From the NCBI RefSeq assembly GCF_000174015.1, contig NZ_ACFE01000001.1, forward strand, positions 310,001 to 374,000: a DNA stretch of 64,000 bases, written 5' to 3'. Origin of the DNA: Lancefieldella rimae ATCC 49626 (GTDB lineage Bacteria; Actinomycetota; Coriobacteriia; Coriobacteriales; Atopobiaceae). Each line of letters opens with the position of its first letter. The first letter of the stretch is position 1. The notes beneath the pieces were generated by a model that saw nothing but the letters and a program-made list of their open reading frames with translations, did not search any database and had not been told where the DNA came from. Shown here piece by piece: positions 15,044-24,693 of this stretch. The position numbers and the translations under genes are program-made.

Positions 15044-17418
15044 TACCCTTTTCTCCTCTTCATTTGATTGGCGCCTTCTCCTGGCATAATGCGCCGGGCA
15101 TCGTATACCGACGGGACGCGGGCAACCGTTGCTAAGAGCGTATCCAAAAGACTGGCATCCGAAATTGCCACCAAAAAGCGCATCCGCACAACACCCTGTC
15201 CACCAACCTGCGTTGCTGCCGAAAGAATATTTGCGCCGGAATCAGAGAGAGCAATGGTGATGTCTTTCAAAAGACTGGTGCGATCGATTGCTTCAATCAC
15301 AATCTCAACTCTAAACTCCGTTGCTCCTGAGGTGTCCCATGCCACGTCAATAATGCGATTGGCATTCTCTTTGCTTAAGAGATCCTGTACATTTGGACAG
15401 TTGGCCCGATGAACGGAAACGCCGCGACCGCGTGTTACAAACCCAATAATGTCATCCCCCGCAACCGGATTGCAGCAATGAGCCAAGTGGACCAAAAGAT
15501 CAGAATCGCCCTTAACGACAACGCCACAGTTATTCCGTTTATGCCGAGCTCCCCGAGCAGTACGTGAGATAGCATATGCCGTGGTAAGCGGTTTGTTCTG
15601 AGAAATGGCCGCTTCTTTTGCGGCTTGTTTCTCGCGCTCACGTGCCGCCTGTGCAATGGCCTCAGGACTGCCCTCTTCCAGAATCTCACTGACCTTATTG
15701 ACCACCTGAATAATAGAGCATTTACCGGCTCCAATACCGGCAAAAAGATCATCGATGGTATGGTAGTCAAACTGGCTCACGACTTTTGTAAGAGCTTTAA
15801 CGGTACGCGTAGTGGAAATGCCATACCCACGTTTACGAAGCTCTTTCGCAAGCTCCGATCTTCCGCGCTCGGTATCGTCAGACCTAGATTCTTCTGCAAA
15901 GTACTTGCGAATTTTTGCCCGTGCGGAAGGGGTTTGAACCAGCGTCATCCAGTCGTGAGAAGGACGCGCGTTCTTGTTGGTTAAAATCTCAACACGGTCG
16001 CCCATCTCAAGGGTATGAGTAAGCGGCACTACCGATCCATTGACCTTTGCTCCCACACAGTGATTTCCTACCTCAGTATGCACCGCATAGGCAAAATCAA
16101 GAGGTGTAGCGTTACGACGCAGGCTCATAACCTCGCCTTTTGGCGTAAACACAAAGATCTCATGCTCAAAAAGATCAACTCTCAGATCGTTCAAAAACTC
16201 GTGCGGGTTATCAATATCGTCTTCAACGGCCCAATCAAGGCTTTTTCTAATCCAGTTAATCGTCGAGTTAATCATGCGGTCTTCTGACGACATCTGTCCT
16301 TTTGAATTGCCTTCTTTTTTATAAAGCCAATGAGCTGCAATACCGTATTCGGATGCCTCATGCATCTCTGCCGTACGAATCTGAATCTCAATGGGGCGCC
16401 CGTCAAGACCTATCACGGTCGTATGGAGTGACTGGTAGAGATTGGCCTTTGGCGTTGCAATGTAGTCCTTAAAACGACCGGGCAATGGATGCCACAGCGA
16501 GTGCACGGCACCGAGCACAGAATAGCAATCCCCTACCGATTGTGTAATTACGCGCAGGGCGATAAGGTCATAGATATCCGAAAACTCTCGTCCCTTACGA
16601 ACCATTTTCTGATAGATCGACCAAAGGTGTTTGGGGCGACCGGTAATTTGGAAGTTTTCCAGCCCCACTGAGTTCAGCTCATCCGTCAGAGTTTTAATGG
16701 CCGCATTGGTATCGTCTTCGCGCTGCGCACGAGAATCCTGAACCATGCGAGCAATACGCTGGTATTCTTCCGGTTCAAGCCAGAAGAACGACAAATCCTC
16801 AAGCTCCCATTTTATTGACGATATACCAAGACGGTCGGCAAGCGGCGCATACACGTCCATGGTCTCGCGCGCCTTAAAAAGCCTACGATCCGGTGCAAGT
16901 GCCGCCAAGGTTCTCATGTTATGCAAACGATCGGCAAGTTTGATGATGACCACGCGGATGTCTTTTGACATGGCGAGAAACATCTTTCGCAGATTAAGTG
17001 CCTGTTTCTCGTCCATGGATGAAATTTCAATAGACGTGAGCTTGGTAACTCCGTCAACAAGATCTGCGACCTGCTCGCCAAAAAGATTCTTAAGTTCGGT
17101 AAGTGTAGCCGAGGTGTCTTCCACCGTATCATGGAGGAGTGCGGCACAAATGGTATCTTCATCCATGTGAAGGTTCTGAGCCAAAATAAGCGCCACTTCA
17201 ACCGGATGGTTGATATATGGCTCACCGGAACGCCGGCGCTGATCCTTATGATAGTCAGCAGCAAACCTATAGGCTGCCTGCACCTTCTCACACGATTCCG
17301 GCAACAGATAATTTCTGCACGCACTTTCCAAAAGTCTAAAGTTATCCGCACTTGGAACCGACGGCTGCTTTGGCCTCACTTTGTGCACAGGCTGTCGTAC
17401 CTCTTTTGCCTCACCCAT
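15043..17418 (-). CDS. relA: Bifunctional (p)ppGpp synthetase/hydrolase (RelA/SpoT)
   Basis: The 791-residue protein makes and breaks the alarmone (p)ppGpp. In order it has an HD hydrolase domain with intact HD residues (RRSGEPYINHPVEVA, then ALLHDTVEDT), the synthetase domain (RPKHLWSIYQKM, then DLIALRVI, PLPGRFKDYIATPKANLYQSLHTTV), a TGS domain (EIFVFTPKGEVMSLRRNATPLDFAYAVHTEVG), a Cys/His-containing segment (LVHLAHCCNPVAGDDIIGFVTRGRGVSVHRANC), and a C-terminal ACT domain. Since the HD motif is intact, both activities are expected. The start MGEAKEVRQ at 17418 has GGAGG upstream. It overlaps the end of the RecJ-helicase gene by 8 bp and the next gene by 1 bp, forming a coupled three-gene unit. 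Confidence 0.96.
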   Translation of the reverse strand: MGEAKEVRQPVHKVRPKQPSVPSADNFRLLESACRNYLLPESCEKVQAAYRFAADYHKDQRRRSGEPYINHPVEVALILAQNLHMDEDTICAALLHDTVEDTSATLTELKNLFGEQVADLVDGVTKLTSIEISSMDEKQALNLRKMFLAMSKDIRVVIIKLADRLHNMRTLAALAPDRRLFKARETMDVYAPLADRLGISSIKWELEDLSFFWLEPEEYQRIARMVQDSRAQREDDTNAAIKTLTDELNSVGLENFQITGRPKHLWSIYQKMVRKGREFSDIYDLIALRVITQSVGDCYSVLGAVHSLWHPLPGRFKDYIATPKANLYQSLHTTVIGLDGRPIEIQIRTAEMHEASEYGIAAHWLYKKEGNSKGQMSSEDRMINSTINWIRKSLDWAVEDDIDNPHEFLNDLRVDLFEHEIFVFTPKGEVMSLRRNATPLDFAYAVHTEVGNHCVGAKVNGSVVPLTHTLEMGDRVEILTNKNARPSHDWMTLVQTPSARAKIRKYFAEESRSDDTERGRSELAKELRKRGYGISTTRTVKALTKVVSQFDYHTIDDLFAGIGAGKCSIIQVVNKVSEILEEGSPEAIAQAAREREKQAAKEAAISQNKPLTTAYAISRTARGARHKRNNCGVVVKGDSDLLVHLAHCCNPVAGDDIIGFVTRGRGVSVHRANCPNVQDLLSKENANRIIDVAWDTSGATEFRVEIVIEAIDRTSLLKDITIALSDSGANILSAATQVGGQGVVRMRFLVAISDASLLDTLLATVARVPSVYDARRIMPGEGANQMKRRKG

Positions 17419-20400
17419 ATAAGACACCCTCCTCTCCATCAACAACAATACCAAATTCAGGAACAATCGGCTTATTTATGGCGCTTAGAAGTTCGTCTGC
17501 TGAAGCAGAAAGCGCCCACTGGGCAAACGAAGTAAACGCACTACGTGTTTTCAAGCCTTCAGCATACCGAGCTGATGACGCCAAATCCATAGAAGAAGCC
17601 TGGATATTCATCAAAATGTTACGCTTCTCATCAAATCCTTGCAGAGATAAGAGTCCAAGCTCAGCAAAGATGTCCAAGGCACAAGCCACAGCTCGCTCAT
17701 CGCTTCTGTTTTTTGGATCAATCGCAAGCGCAAGTGCCGCAATTTCTTCATTTGTTGCACAGAGAAGTCGTCCTTCTTTTTGTGCCCGAGCAAACAATGT
17801 CATAAGCGCCCGATAGATAGGGACCAACACGGCGCGTTTTGGTGCTGCCGAGGATAAGATCCGTTCATTAATGCGCATGTCATGTGCATCAAAAAGCAGG
17901 TGAACGTAGGCTCGAGCGCCATCTCTTCCGGCACGACCTGACATTTGATTGTATGCAACACGCCCAAACGGAAGGTGGTAGAGGACAACATGACGAATGT
18001 CATGTATGTTAATTCCCTCACCAAACGCACTTGTTGCGACCACGCACGTAACCTCATTATTTCTGAACGCGCGCTCAATGCGCTTGCGTGTCTCATGCGC
18101 CAGTCCCGCATGATAAAACACAATCTTATGACCCATCTCAGAGACGGTGTGACGAAGCATACGGCAGACGGACTGTGCTTGCTCGCGAGAATTCACATAG
18201 GCAATGCACTTCTCGCCTGATGCAACAAGACACGTAAGGGCTGCTTCTCTGTCAGGTGCCTCTCTCATGTCTTTGAGCCGAAGATTATTTCGTACCGTTA
18301 CGTCTTTAATAACGTCCTGTTCGGAGATGTTAAAAAGCCGACAGATTTCTTGCGCCGTTGCGGTTGATGCGGTAGCCGTTACCGCCAAAACCTGAGGATT
18401 ACCAAGTTGATTAATACTCTTTGGCATATCCGCATACGCATGGCGACCCTCGGCAACCGCTTGACCGGCATGATGGGCCTCATCGATAACCACAAACCCA
18501 ATACGCCCGCTTGCGGCAAATGCTTGTGTATGGATCGTAAAGAACTCGGGCGTGGTCAACACAACATCAATTGATCCGTCCGTAAGCGCCGAAAAGATTT
18601 CTCCGCGACGCTCTTGCGGCGTCTCTCCCGTAAGTACCACGGCAGAGGCACCGCAGGCAGAAAATTCTTCTTCAAGATGATGCGCTTGATCGTGCACCAG
18701 TGCCCGAAGCGGATATATAAAGACGCTTGCACGCTTGGCGAGAAGAGCTTCTCGCAAGGCATGGACATGGAAAATGAGCGATTTCCCTCTTCCGGTTGCC
18801 ATGACGCAAAGACACGAATTTCCCTGTTCGAGCAAACTCAGTGCTGTCTTTTGAGCAGGCAGAAGTTGCCTGTTTCCAATGAGCATATTGCGAAGCCGCT
18901 CAGTCAAAGCAGCGTTTTCCAAAGACGCAAGTTCCGCTCGTATTGCCGTATTTTTGCAGACCAAAGGCTGTAACGGAGTTTTAGGTACTTCGGATACCGT
19001 CTCTTTGGGTGCGCCTTGAGCGACGAGCACCTGCGAGAGATCCTCAAAGAGATCTTCTTCATTCTCAGGAGTATCCCGATATAGGATATCTTTAACCATG
19101 AGCTTTGGTTTTGTACGTCCCTGCCATGTCTCGTTGACCGCTTCAAAAACTATGTCAACCGCACCGTCATAGTTAGCTGCAACATCAATATGCGGAGCTC
19201 GAAACATGATAGAGGCTACCGATGAAACTCCGTCTGATGCCATAAAACAAAGATGTATGCCACCGGCTCCCGCACGGTTGCGATTTTTCATGGTTACCCC
19301 TTGGACTGCAAAAAGAGGTTTTTTATTGCCCTGTCCAAACGGCTGTAGCACCTCAAGAGCATCAAGAGAGGCGGCATTTATTTCGGATAACGTAACAAGC
19401 GCCGAAACCTCTCCCGTTGATTCAAAATCCTTGGCAGGAAGTTGTGACAACACCTCAGAAAGACGGTGACGAAATTCATCGATCTTCTCCGCCTTAAGAG
19501 TCACGCCCACCGCTCCTTGATGGCCTCCAAAGCGGATCAGCAAATCGGAGCATTCTTCTACCGCATGAAAGAGATCGACCGATCCCACCGAGCGACCGGA
19601 ACCCCGGGCAATACCTTCTTCGACAGTAAAAAGAATGCACGGCACATGGTATCGGTTAACCACCCGAGATGCCACAATACCTTTCACGCCCTCATGCCAG
19701 CCCTCTCCGGCAAGCACAATGGCACGTGCGCCGTCATACGTTTCTTGTGCTTGGAGCAGCGCTTCATTGGTCAGTTGCGATTCAATCGTCCGGCGGTTGG
19801 CATTGATTTCCTCAAGCTTTCCGGCCAAGACGGTAGCTTCTTGGATATCGTCAGAAAGCAAGAGGTCAAGCGCAAGCTCCGTTGAACCCATACGACCCGC
19901 GGCATTGAGCCGAGGAATAATGGAGAACGGAAGCTCATCGGCGCGAACCTCAGAGATATCTTGATTTGCAGCGGCCGCAAGAGCCACAAGACCGGGGCGC
20001 TTACCCGCGTGAATCTGACGTATTCCCGCAGAAACAAGAGCGCGGTTCTCGCTATTAAGCAACATCATGTCCGAAAGAGTTCCCAAAGTTGCTATATCAA
20101 GGTATGATCTCCACACCTCGGGTTTGCCAAGACGACGGCCAAGCTCGCATACAAGCTTCAGGGCCACTCCCGCTCCGGCAAGCTCGCGAGAAGGACACTC
20201 TGAGGTGAGTTTTGGATCAGCTACCGGCACCCCCTGCGGCACCAATTCAGCCGGCTCATGATGGTCGGTAACAACGACATCAATACCTCGCGCAACAAGC
20301 TCCTGCACTTCCTTGGCCGATGCAATCCCGTTATCAACGGTAATGATGAGATTGGGAGCTCCGTCCGCAAGCACCCGCTCAAGTGCCTTGACGGAAAGGC

Positions 20401-20779
20401 CATACCCCTCGCCAAAACGATGCGGAATATATGGCCTGACATCGGCGCCAAAGTCGCGAAGTGCCAACGTCAGAAGACAGGTAGAGCTCATTCCGTCAAC
20501 ATCAAAATCACCGAATACCGCAATACATTGATGCGTTTCAATAGCTTTCTGTACTCTATCGGCAGCTTCATTGAGGCCGGGTATGATACGCGGATCAAAC
20601 CAATCCCTCTCAAGAGAAGGATTGAGAAACTTTTGAGCTTCCGCCACGGTTCTACACCCACGCGCCACAAGAACCCGTGCCACCAACGGATTGACGGAAA
20701 GTTTTTGCGAGAACTCCTGCTCAAGCTTGGGAACCTGAGGTAAAATATTCCAGTGCGTGCTTGAGGTTATACGAGCCAT
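17411..20779 (-). CDS. RecJ exonuclease fused to a RecQ-like SF2 helicase
   Basis: The first half (about residues 1-570) is a full RecJ: DHH domain with VFGDFDVDGMSST, VTVDNGIAS and VVTDHHEP, DHHA1 domain with RFGGHQGAVG, and an OB-fold region. RecJ degrades single-stranded DNA 5' to 3' in recombination and mismatch repair. The second half (about 640-1000) is a superfamily 2 helicase core: MATGRGKS (Walker A), VVIDEAHHAGQ (DEAH), AVTATAS, FYHAGLAHETRKRIERAF, VVATSAFGEGINIHDIRHVVLYHLP and QMSGRAGRDG, most like RecQ. The last 120 residues are unassigned. At 1122 residues it is about twice a normal RecJ. The single long frame has no break. Start ATG 20779 is preferred; ATG 20788 is possible. It overlaps relA by 8 bp. 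Confidence 0.92.
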   Translation of the reverse strand: MARITSSTHWNILPQVPKLEQEFSQKLSVNPLVARVLVARGCRTVAEAQKFLNPSLERDWFDPRIIPGLNEAADRVQKAIETHQCIAVFGDFDVDGMSSTCLLTLALRDFGADVRPYIPHRFGEGYGLSVKALERVLADGAPNLIITVDNGIASAKEVQELVARGIDVVVTDHHEPAELVPQGVPVADPKLTSECPSRELAGAGVALKLVCELGRRLGKPEVWRSYLDIATLGTLSDMMLLNSENRALVSAGIRQIHAGKRPGLVALAAAANQDISEVRADELPFSIIPRLNAAGRMGSTELALDLLLSDDIQEATVLAGKLEEINANRRTIESQLTNEALLQAQETYDGARAIVLAGEGWHEGVKGIVASRVVNRYHVPCILFTVEEGIARGSGRSVGSVDLFHAVEECSDLLIRFGGHQGAVGVTLKAEKIDEFRHRLSEVLSQLPAKDFESTGEVSALVTLSEINAASLDALEVLQPFGQGNKKPLFAVQGVTMKNRNRAGAGGIHLCFMASDGVSSVASIMFRAPHIDVAANYDGAVDIVFEAVNETWQGRTKPKLMVKDILYRDTPENEEDLFEDLSQVLVAQGAPKETVSEVPKTPLQPLVCKNTAIRAELASLENAALTERLRNMLIGNRQLLPAQKTALSLLEQGNSCLCVMATGRGKSLIFHVHALREALLAKRASVFIYPLRALVHDQAHHLEEEFSACGASAVVLTGETPQERRGEIFSALTDGSIDVVLTTPEFFTIHTQAFAASGRIGFVVIDEAHHAGQAVAEGRHAYADMPKSINQLGNPQVLAVTATASTATAQEICRLFNISEQDVIKDVTVRNNLRLKDMREAPDREAALTCLVASGEKCIAYVNSREQAQSVCRMLRHTVSEMGHKIVFYHAGLAHETRKRIERAFRNNEVTCVVATSAFGEGINIHDIRHVVLYHLPFGRVAYNQMSGRAGRDGARAYVHLLFDAHDMRINERILSSAAPKRAVLVPIYRALMTLFARAQKEGRLLCATNEEIAALALAIDPKNRSDERAVACALDIFAELGLLSLQGFDEKRNILMNIQASSMDLASSARYAEGLKTRSAFTSFAQWALSASADELLSAINKPIVPEFGIVVDGEEGVLYG
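18738..18755. repeat. Inverted pair of the GCGAGAAG motif inside recJ-helicase
   Basis: GCGAGAAG-AG-CTTCTCGC is a perfect inverted pair within the helicase part of the fusion gene (encoding LREALLAKR). It is one of several head-to-head pairs of the window-wide motif. Confidence 0.9.
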
Positions 20780-20867
20780 TCTGACCATCTCTTTTCTTTT
20801 TTAGAAGATGGTGCACCCCAAGTCATAAAACCGGTAGAGGGATACATACAAAGCCTTCTTTGGTCGT

Positions 20868-20903
20868 GGCCGGCATACGCCGACCGGGGCATCTTGGATG
20901 CCC
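20868..20903 (-). other. Two adjacent hairpins between tgt and the recJ fusion
   Basis: GGGCATC-TTG-GATGCCC (20887-20903) and, directly next to it, GG-CGGC-ATAC-GCCG-CC (20868-20885) can each form a compact stem. They lie in the 164-bp gap after tgt and before the recJ fusion, both on the minus strand. No T-run follows either stem, so they may be leader or processing structures rather than intrinsic terminators. Confidence 0.45.
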
Positions 20904-20952
20904 GCGCGTGTTTATCGCTACCCATTGTACCCGCACTACGCAACGTACATTA

Positions 20953-22173
20953 TTAGAAGTCTTTAACTCCTCCGGATTCCAGCCATTTTGTCACAAATTC
21001 ACCATAGTTTCCCGCAAGAATTGCCTCACGTGCTTGATGCATGAGATTCAATAGGAAATAAATGTTGTGCATCGAGAGCAGCTCACCTGCGAGCATTTCA
21101 TGCTGTCGAACAAGGTGATTGAGATATGCCCGTGTGTAGCCGCCCGTACACACCGGACAAGTACATGCACTGTCAATGGGACCACTGTCATGGACGTACT
21201 TGGTATTTTTCATGTTCATGCGACCTTGATACGAAAACGCCGTACCCATGCGCGCCGTTCTTGTAGGAAGCACGCAGTCAAACATATCGATACCCGCCGC
21301 GACGCTGCGTATCAACGTTGTCGGATTACCGACACCCATGAGGTAACGTGGCTTTGTACGGGGCATATAGTCTGCACAGAGCGGTTCAAGGGTCTCAAAC
21401 ATCACCTCATGCGGCTCGCCTACAGAATAGCCTCCGATGCCGTACCCCGGAAAATCTCCCGCCTGCTCCAAATGCTCAATCGAGCGGCGGCGTAAATCAA
21501 GATGCATACCACCTTGCACGATGCCAAAAAGTGCCTGATCAGGACGTGTATGAGCCTGATAGCAGCGATCGGCCCATGCACTTGAAAGCTCAACGGATCG
21601 CTCCACCTTAGTGCGCGAGGACGGATAGCCAACGCATTGGTCCAGCTGCATTACAATGTCCGCGCCAAGATTTTGGGCAATTTGCATATTGGTCTCGGGA
21701 GTCCACCACGACCAGGCTCCGTCATAATCGACCGCACGGAATTTTACGCCCTCATCGGACAGTTTCATAAACTGCTCATGAGAAAATACCTGAAAACCAC
21801 CAGAGTCTGTCAGAATAGGCCCATCCCAACACATAAACGAGTGCAAACCACCCAACTCTGCGATAAGCTCATCGCCCGGTCGCTGGCTTAAATGATAGGT
21901 ATTGGCAAGTAAAATCTTCGTTCCCAAACTTTTAACGGTATCGGGTAGAAGACCTTTAACCGTTGCCTTGGTACCAACCGGCATAAAAATGGGTGTTGGA
22001 ATATCGCCGTGGGGCGTATGAAAAACACCGGCACGGGCATGCGTTGTTGGATCTTCGGCAACTATGTCATAGGTAAACCATGCGGGGTCTTTCTTGGAAG
22101 CCCACAGCTCTTGATGGACGCAATGAACTTCAGTGGTAAATTTGGATGTCGTAGTTTTTTCAGTATGCGGCAT
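20953..22173 (-). CDS. tgt: Queuine/preQ1 tRNA-guanine transglycosylase
   Basis: Tgt swaps guanine at position 34 of GUN-anticodon tRNAs for preQ1 in queuosine synthesis. Visible landmarks are DSGGFQVFS with the catalytic Asp region, the GIVQGGMHLDLRRRS segment, GGYSVGEPHEVMFE, the nucleophile region DMFDCVLPTRTARMGTAF, and the zinc site CTCPVC with a downstream His. The length of 406 residues is typical. The start is taken as ATG 22173 (MPHTEKTTTS); a GTG at 22191 is also in frame. Confidence 0.95.
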   Translation of the reverse strand: MPHTEKTTTSKFTTEVHCVHQELWASKKDPAWFTYDIVAEDPTTHARAGVFHTPHGDIPTPIFMPVGTKATVKGLLPDTVKSLGTKILLANTYHLSQRPGDELIAELGGLHSFMCWDGPILTDSGGFQVFSHEQFMKLSDEGVKFRAVDYDGAWSWWTPETNMQIAQNLGADIVMQLDQCVGYPSSRTKVERSVELSSAWADRCYQAHTRPDQALFGIVQGGMHLDLRRRSIEHLEQAGDFPGYGIGGYSVGEPHEVMFETLEPLCADYMPRTKPRYLMGVGNPTTLIRSVAAGIDMFDCVLPTRTARMGTAFSYQGRMNMKNTKYVHDSGPIDSACTCPVCTGGYTRAYLNHLVRQHEMLAGELLSMHNIYFLLNLMHQAREAILAGNYGEFVTKWLESGGVKDF

Positions 22174-22205
22174 ATACCTTTGCAACCTCACTCATAACAC
22201 GCGGG

Positions 22206-22223
22206 GCGAGAAGAACTTCTCGC
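22206..22223. repeat. Inverted pair of the GCGAGAAG motif between dapH and tgt
   Basis: GGGCGAGAAG-AA-CTTCTCGCCC is a perfect inverted repeat with 10-bp arms (22204-22225 including flanks). It lies about 50 bp after the dapH stop and 30 bp before tgt, both on the minus strand, where it could act as a terminator or as a motif pair. No T-run follows. Confidence 0.9.
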
Positions 22224-22275
22224 CCGATACCATAAACGCAATAAAAAATGGAAGTACACCTCAACCAAGAGCAGC

Positions 22276-23004
22276 TCAGATCGTGCGCAAGGCATCAACC
22301 AACGCCGTCTTTGACTCCGTTTTTGCATCTTTCATCTTGATGAGACGTGCAGGACTTCCGGCAACCACGGCATGCGCAGGGACGTCGTCGGTAACAACGG
22401 CACCTGCCGCCACCACGGCTCCCTCTCCTACGTGCACGCCTTCGATAACCACGGCATTGGCACCAATCAATACGTCATTCTCAACGATAACCGGCGTTGC
22501 CGACGCAGGCTCAACCACGCCTGCAAGAACGGCACCGGCACCAACATGACAGTGCTTACCGACAACCGCTCTTCCGCCAAGCACCGCGCCCATGTCAATC
22601 ATGGTACCCTCACCGACAACGGCACCGATGTTGATAATGGCACCCATCATGATAACGGCGGAGTCTCCGATCTCAACATGTTCGCGGATAATGGCACCGG
22701 GCTCAATACGCGCGTTGAGATTTTTGAAGTCAAGCAGAGGAACACCTGAGTTGCGGCGGTCATTTTCGATGTCATAATATGCGATTTTGTCAGCGTTTTT
22801 CTCAAGCGTAAGCCCCAGCTCCGACCAATCACCAAAGACAATTTTTACGGAGCCCATCCCATAGACATGGGTATCCGCCCCAAAGTCAATGCACGCTCCG
22901 TCCTTCTCACAAACATAGACTTTGACCGGTGTTTTCTTGGGTGATGTTGCAATGTAGTTGATAATTTTTTGAGCGTCCGTAAGACTCTCCGTCTGCCTAT
23001 TCAA
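22276..23004 (-). CDS. dapH: 2,3,4,5-tetrahydropyridine-2,6-dicarboxylate N-acetyltransferase
   Basis: This left-handed beta-helix acetyltransferase acetylates tetrahydrodipicolinate in the acetylase branch of diaminopimelate synthesis. The C-terminal half is made of hexapeptide repeats ([51 protein letters not shown] and onward). The N-terminal DapH domain ([23 protein letters not shown]) sets it apart from succinyl-type DapD. The start is TTG 23004 with GGAGGG seven bases upstream, giving 242 residues and an 8-bp overlap with dapB; the longer frame is rejected. Confidence 0.92.
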   Translation of the reverse strand: MNRQTESLTDAQKIINYIATSPKKTPVKVYVCEKDGACIDFGADTHVYGMGSVKIVFGDWSELGLTLEKNADKIAYYDIENDRRNSGVPLLDFKNLNARIEPGAIIREHVEIGDSAVIMMGAIINIGAVVGEGTMIDMGAVLGGRAVVGKHCHVGAGAVLAGVVEPASATPVIVENDVLIGANAVVIEGVHVGEGAVVAAGAVVTDDVPAHAVVAGSPARLIKMKDAKTESKTALVDALRTI

Positions 23005-23734
23005 AAGAGCCCTCCTCTTCTTGAAGCATAAGCTGATCAAAGGTATAGAAACCGTTTTTGCAGGCGAGAATTCTTTGGGCGCATGCCACTGCTCCATTTA
23101 CAAAAATCTGCCTGCTATTTGCCCGATGCGTAAAACAAAGTTCTTCGTCTTGTCCAAAAAAATGTACTTCATGAGTACCCGCAACCGTTCCCCCGCGAAG
23201 CGCGTGCATACCAATCTCACCTTTTGGACGAGAACCCACCATCCCAACACGACCGTTTACCACACACTCGTCTCCTTCGGGATCAATGGCATGAAGGAGA
23301 AGCTTTGCGGTGCCGGAAGGCGCATCCGCCTTTTGGTTGTGATGCGTCTCAACAATCTCGATATCCCACTCGGAAAGAGCACGCGCCGCCTGCGTAACGG
23401 CTCGCCGAAGAACGGCAATCCCAAGGGAGTAATTTGCAGAATAGACTACGCGGGTTTTCTCGCCAAGCGAGCGCAGCTCAACCAAATCGGACTCGTCATA
23501 CCCCGTTGTGCCCGAAACAAGAGCGGCTCCCGTACGCGTTACGTAGGCAAGAACATGTGGAAGAGCGCACGCGTTGGAAAAGTCAATCACCACGTCAGCG
23601 GCCGGCGCTTCCGTATCCAATTCCACACAGTTTTGCGCTCCGTAGCTGCCGATAACGTCAAATGAATGGTCGGAAAGCGTCTGTTTGATAAGGCTTCCCA
23701 TGCGGCCTCTTCCCACGACGATTGCACTAGGCAT
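22997..23734 (-). CDS. dapB: 4-hydroxy-tetrahydrodipicolinate reductase
   Basis: DapB reduces the DapA product with NAD(P)H. The 245-residue protein has the N-terminal nucleotide-binding loop [29 protein letters not shown], the catalytic segment [19 protein letters not shown] and the C-terminal [19 protein letters not shown]. The glycine loop is GRGRMG. It overlaps dapA by 8 bp and dapH by 8 bp, so the three are translated as a coupled set. Confidence 0.95.
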   Translation of the reverse strand: MPSAIVVGRGRMGSLIKQTLSDHSFDVIGSYGAQNCVELDTEAPAADVVIDFSNACALPHVLAYVTRTGAALVSGTTGYDESDLVELRSLGEKTRVVYSANYSLGIAVLRRAVTQAARALSEWDIEIVETHHNQKADAPSGTAKLLLHAIDPEGDECVVNGRVGMVGSRPKGEIGMHALRGGTVAGTHEVHFFGQDEELCFTHRANSRQIFVNGAVACAQRILACKNGFYTFDQLMLQEEEGSFE

Positions 23735-24620
23735 GGAGAATACCTGCTTTCTTCAGTTCTGCGGCGAGAAGAGCCTTATGGGCATCGGTAAGCTTCCATA
23801 GGGGAAGACGGTAGTTCTCGCCCAGTAAACCCATTTCTGCAAGGGCATATTTTACCGGAATAGGATTGACCTCGCAAAAGAGTGCATGGATGAGGTCGAG
23901 GTTGGCAAGCTGAATCTCCCGTGCTTTCTGAGGGTTCCCGTCGTGCCAATATGCCACAAGATTGTGCACCGTTTGCGGCGCGACGTTGGACCATACGGAA
24001 ATGACGCCCGAAGCACCCAAAGACAACAGCGGTGCAATCATGTCGTCATTTCCTGACCACAGCGTAAAGTCATCGCCGATATACCGCGCGATCTTCGTCG
24101 CATAGGCAATATCTCCGGAAGCTTCTTTGATGCCCCACGCATTTGCATGTTTTGAGAGACGTGCCACATTTGCTTCAGAGAGTGTACACCCGGTACGACT
24201 TGGCACATTGTAGAGTAAACAGGGCACATCCACACGATCAAGTACATACGAGAAGTGCCGGTAGATGCCCCCCTCGTTGGACTTGTTATAGTAGGGAGTA
24301 ATTAAAAGAAGCCCATCGACACCTGCCTTTTGGAGCATCTTTGACTTGCGCATTGACTCAGCTGTTGCATTTGATCCCGCGCCTCCGATAATCGGAACAC
24401 GGCCGGCGGCGCGCTCAACAACAGTACGGACAACTTCTACGTCCTCAGCGTCAGTCATGGTGGCGGACTCACCGGTAGTTCCCAATACCAAAAGACCGTC
24501 AATGCCCCCGTCTATCTGAAAGTCCACAAATCTTTCAAGCGCCGCAAAATCAACGTCGCCCTTCTCGTCAAACGGCGTTACCAATGCGGTAATTGCTCCC
24601 GTAAGGTGTGTTATATCCAT
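23727..24620 (-). CDS. dapA: 4-hydroxy-tetrahydrodipicolinate synthase
   Basis: DapA condenses pyruvate with aspartate semialdehyde. The TIM-barrel protein has LVLGTTGESATMT, the GADGLLLITPYYNK-type segment with catalytic Tyr (LLITPYYNKS), YNVPSRTG, and the Schiff-base Lys in GIKEASGD. The start MDITHLTGAI at 24620 has AGGAGACGT upstream and gives 297 residues. Confidence 0.96.
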   Translation of the reverse strand: MDITHLTGAITALVTPFDEKGDVDFAALERFVDFQIDGGIDGLLVLGTTGESATMTDAEDVEVVRTVVERAAGRVPIIGGAGSNATAESMRKSKMLQKAGVDGLLLITPYYNKSNEGGIYRHFSYVLDRVDVPCLLYNVPSRTGCTLSEANVARLSKHANAWGIKEASGDIAYATKIARYIGDDFTLWSGNDDMIAPLLSLGASGVISVWSNVAPQTVHNLVAYWHDGNPQKAREIQLANLDLIHALFCEVNPIPVKYALAEMGLLGENYRLPLWKLTDAHKALLAAELKKAGILHA

Positions 24621-24693
24621 TACGTCTCCTTTGTTTGTATAGGTCCTTGATGGAGAAGGCAAAACCTCTTGATCGTTACTTGCCCGTTACTTG

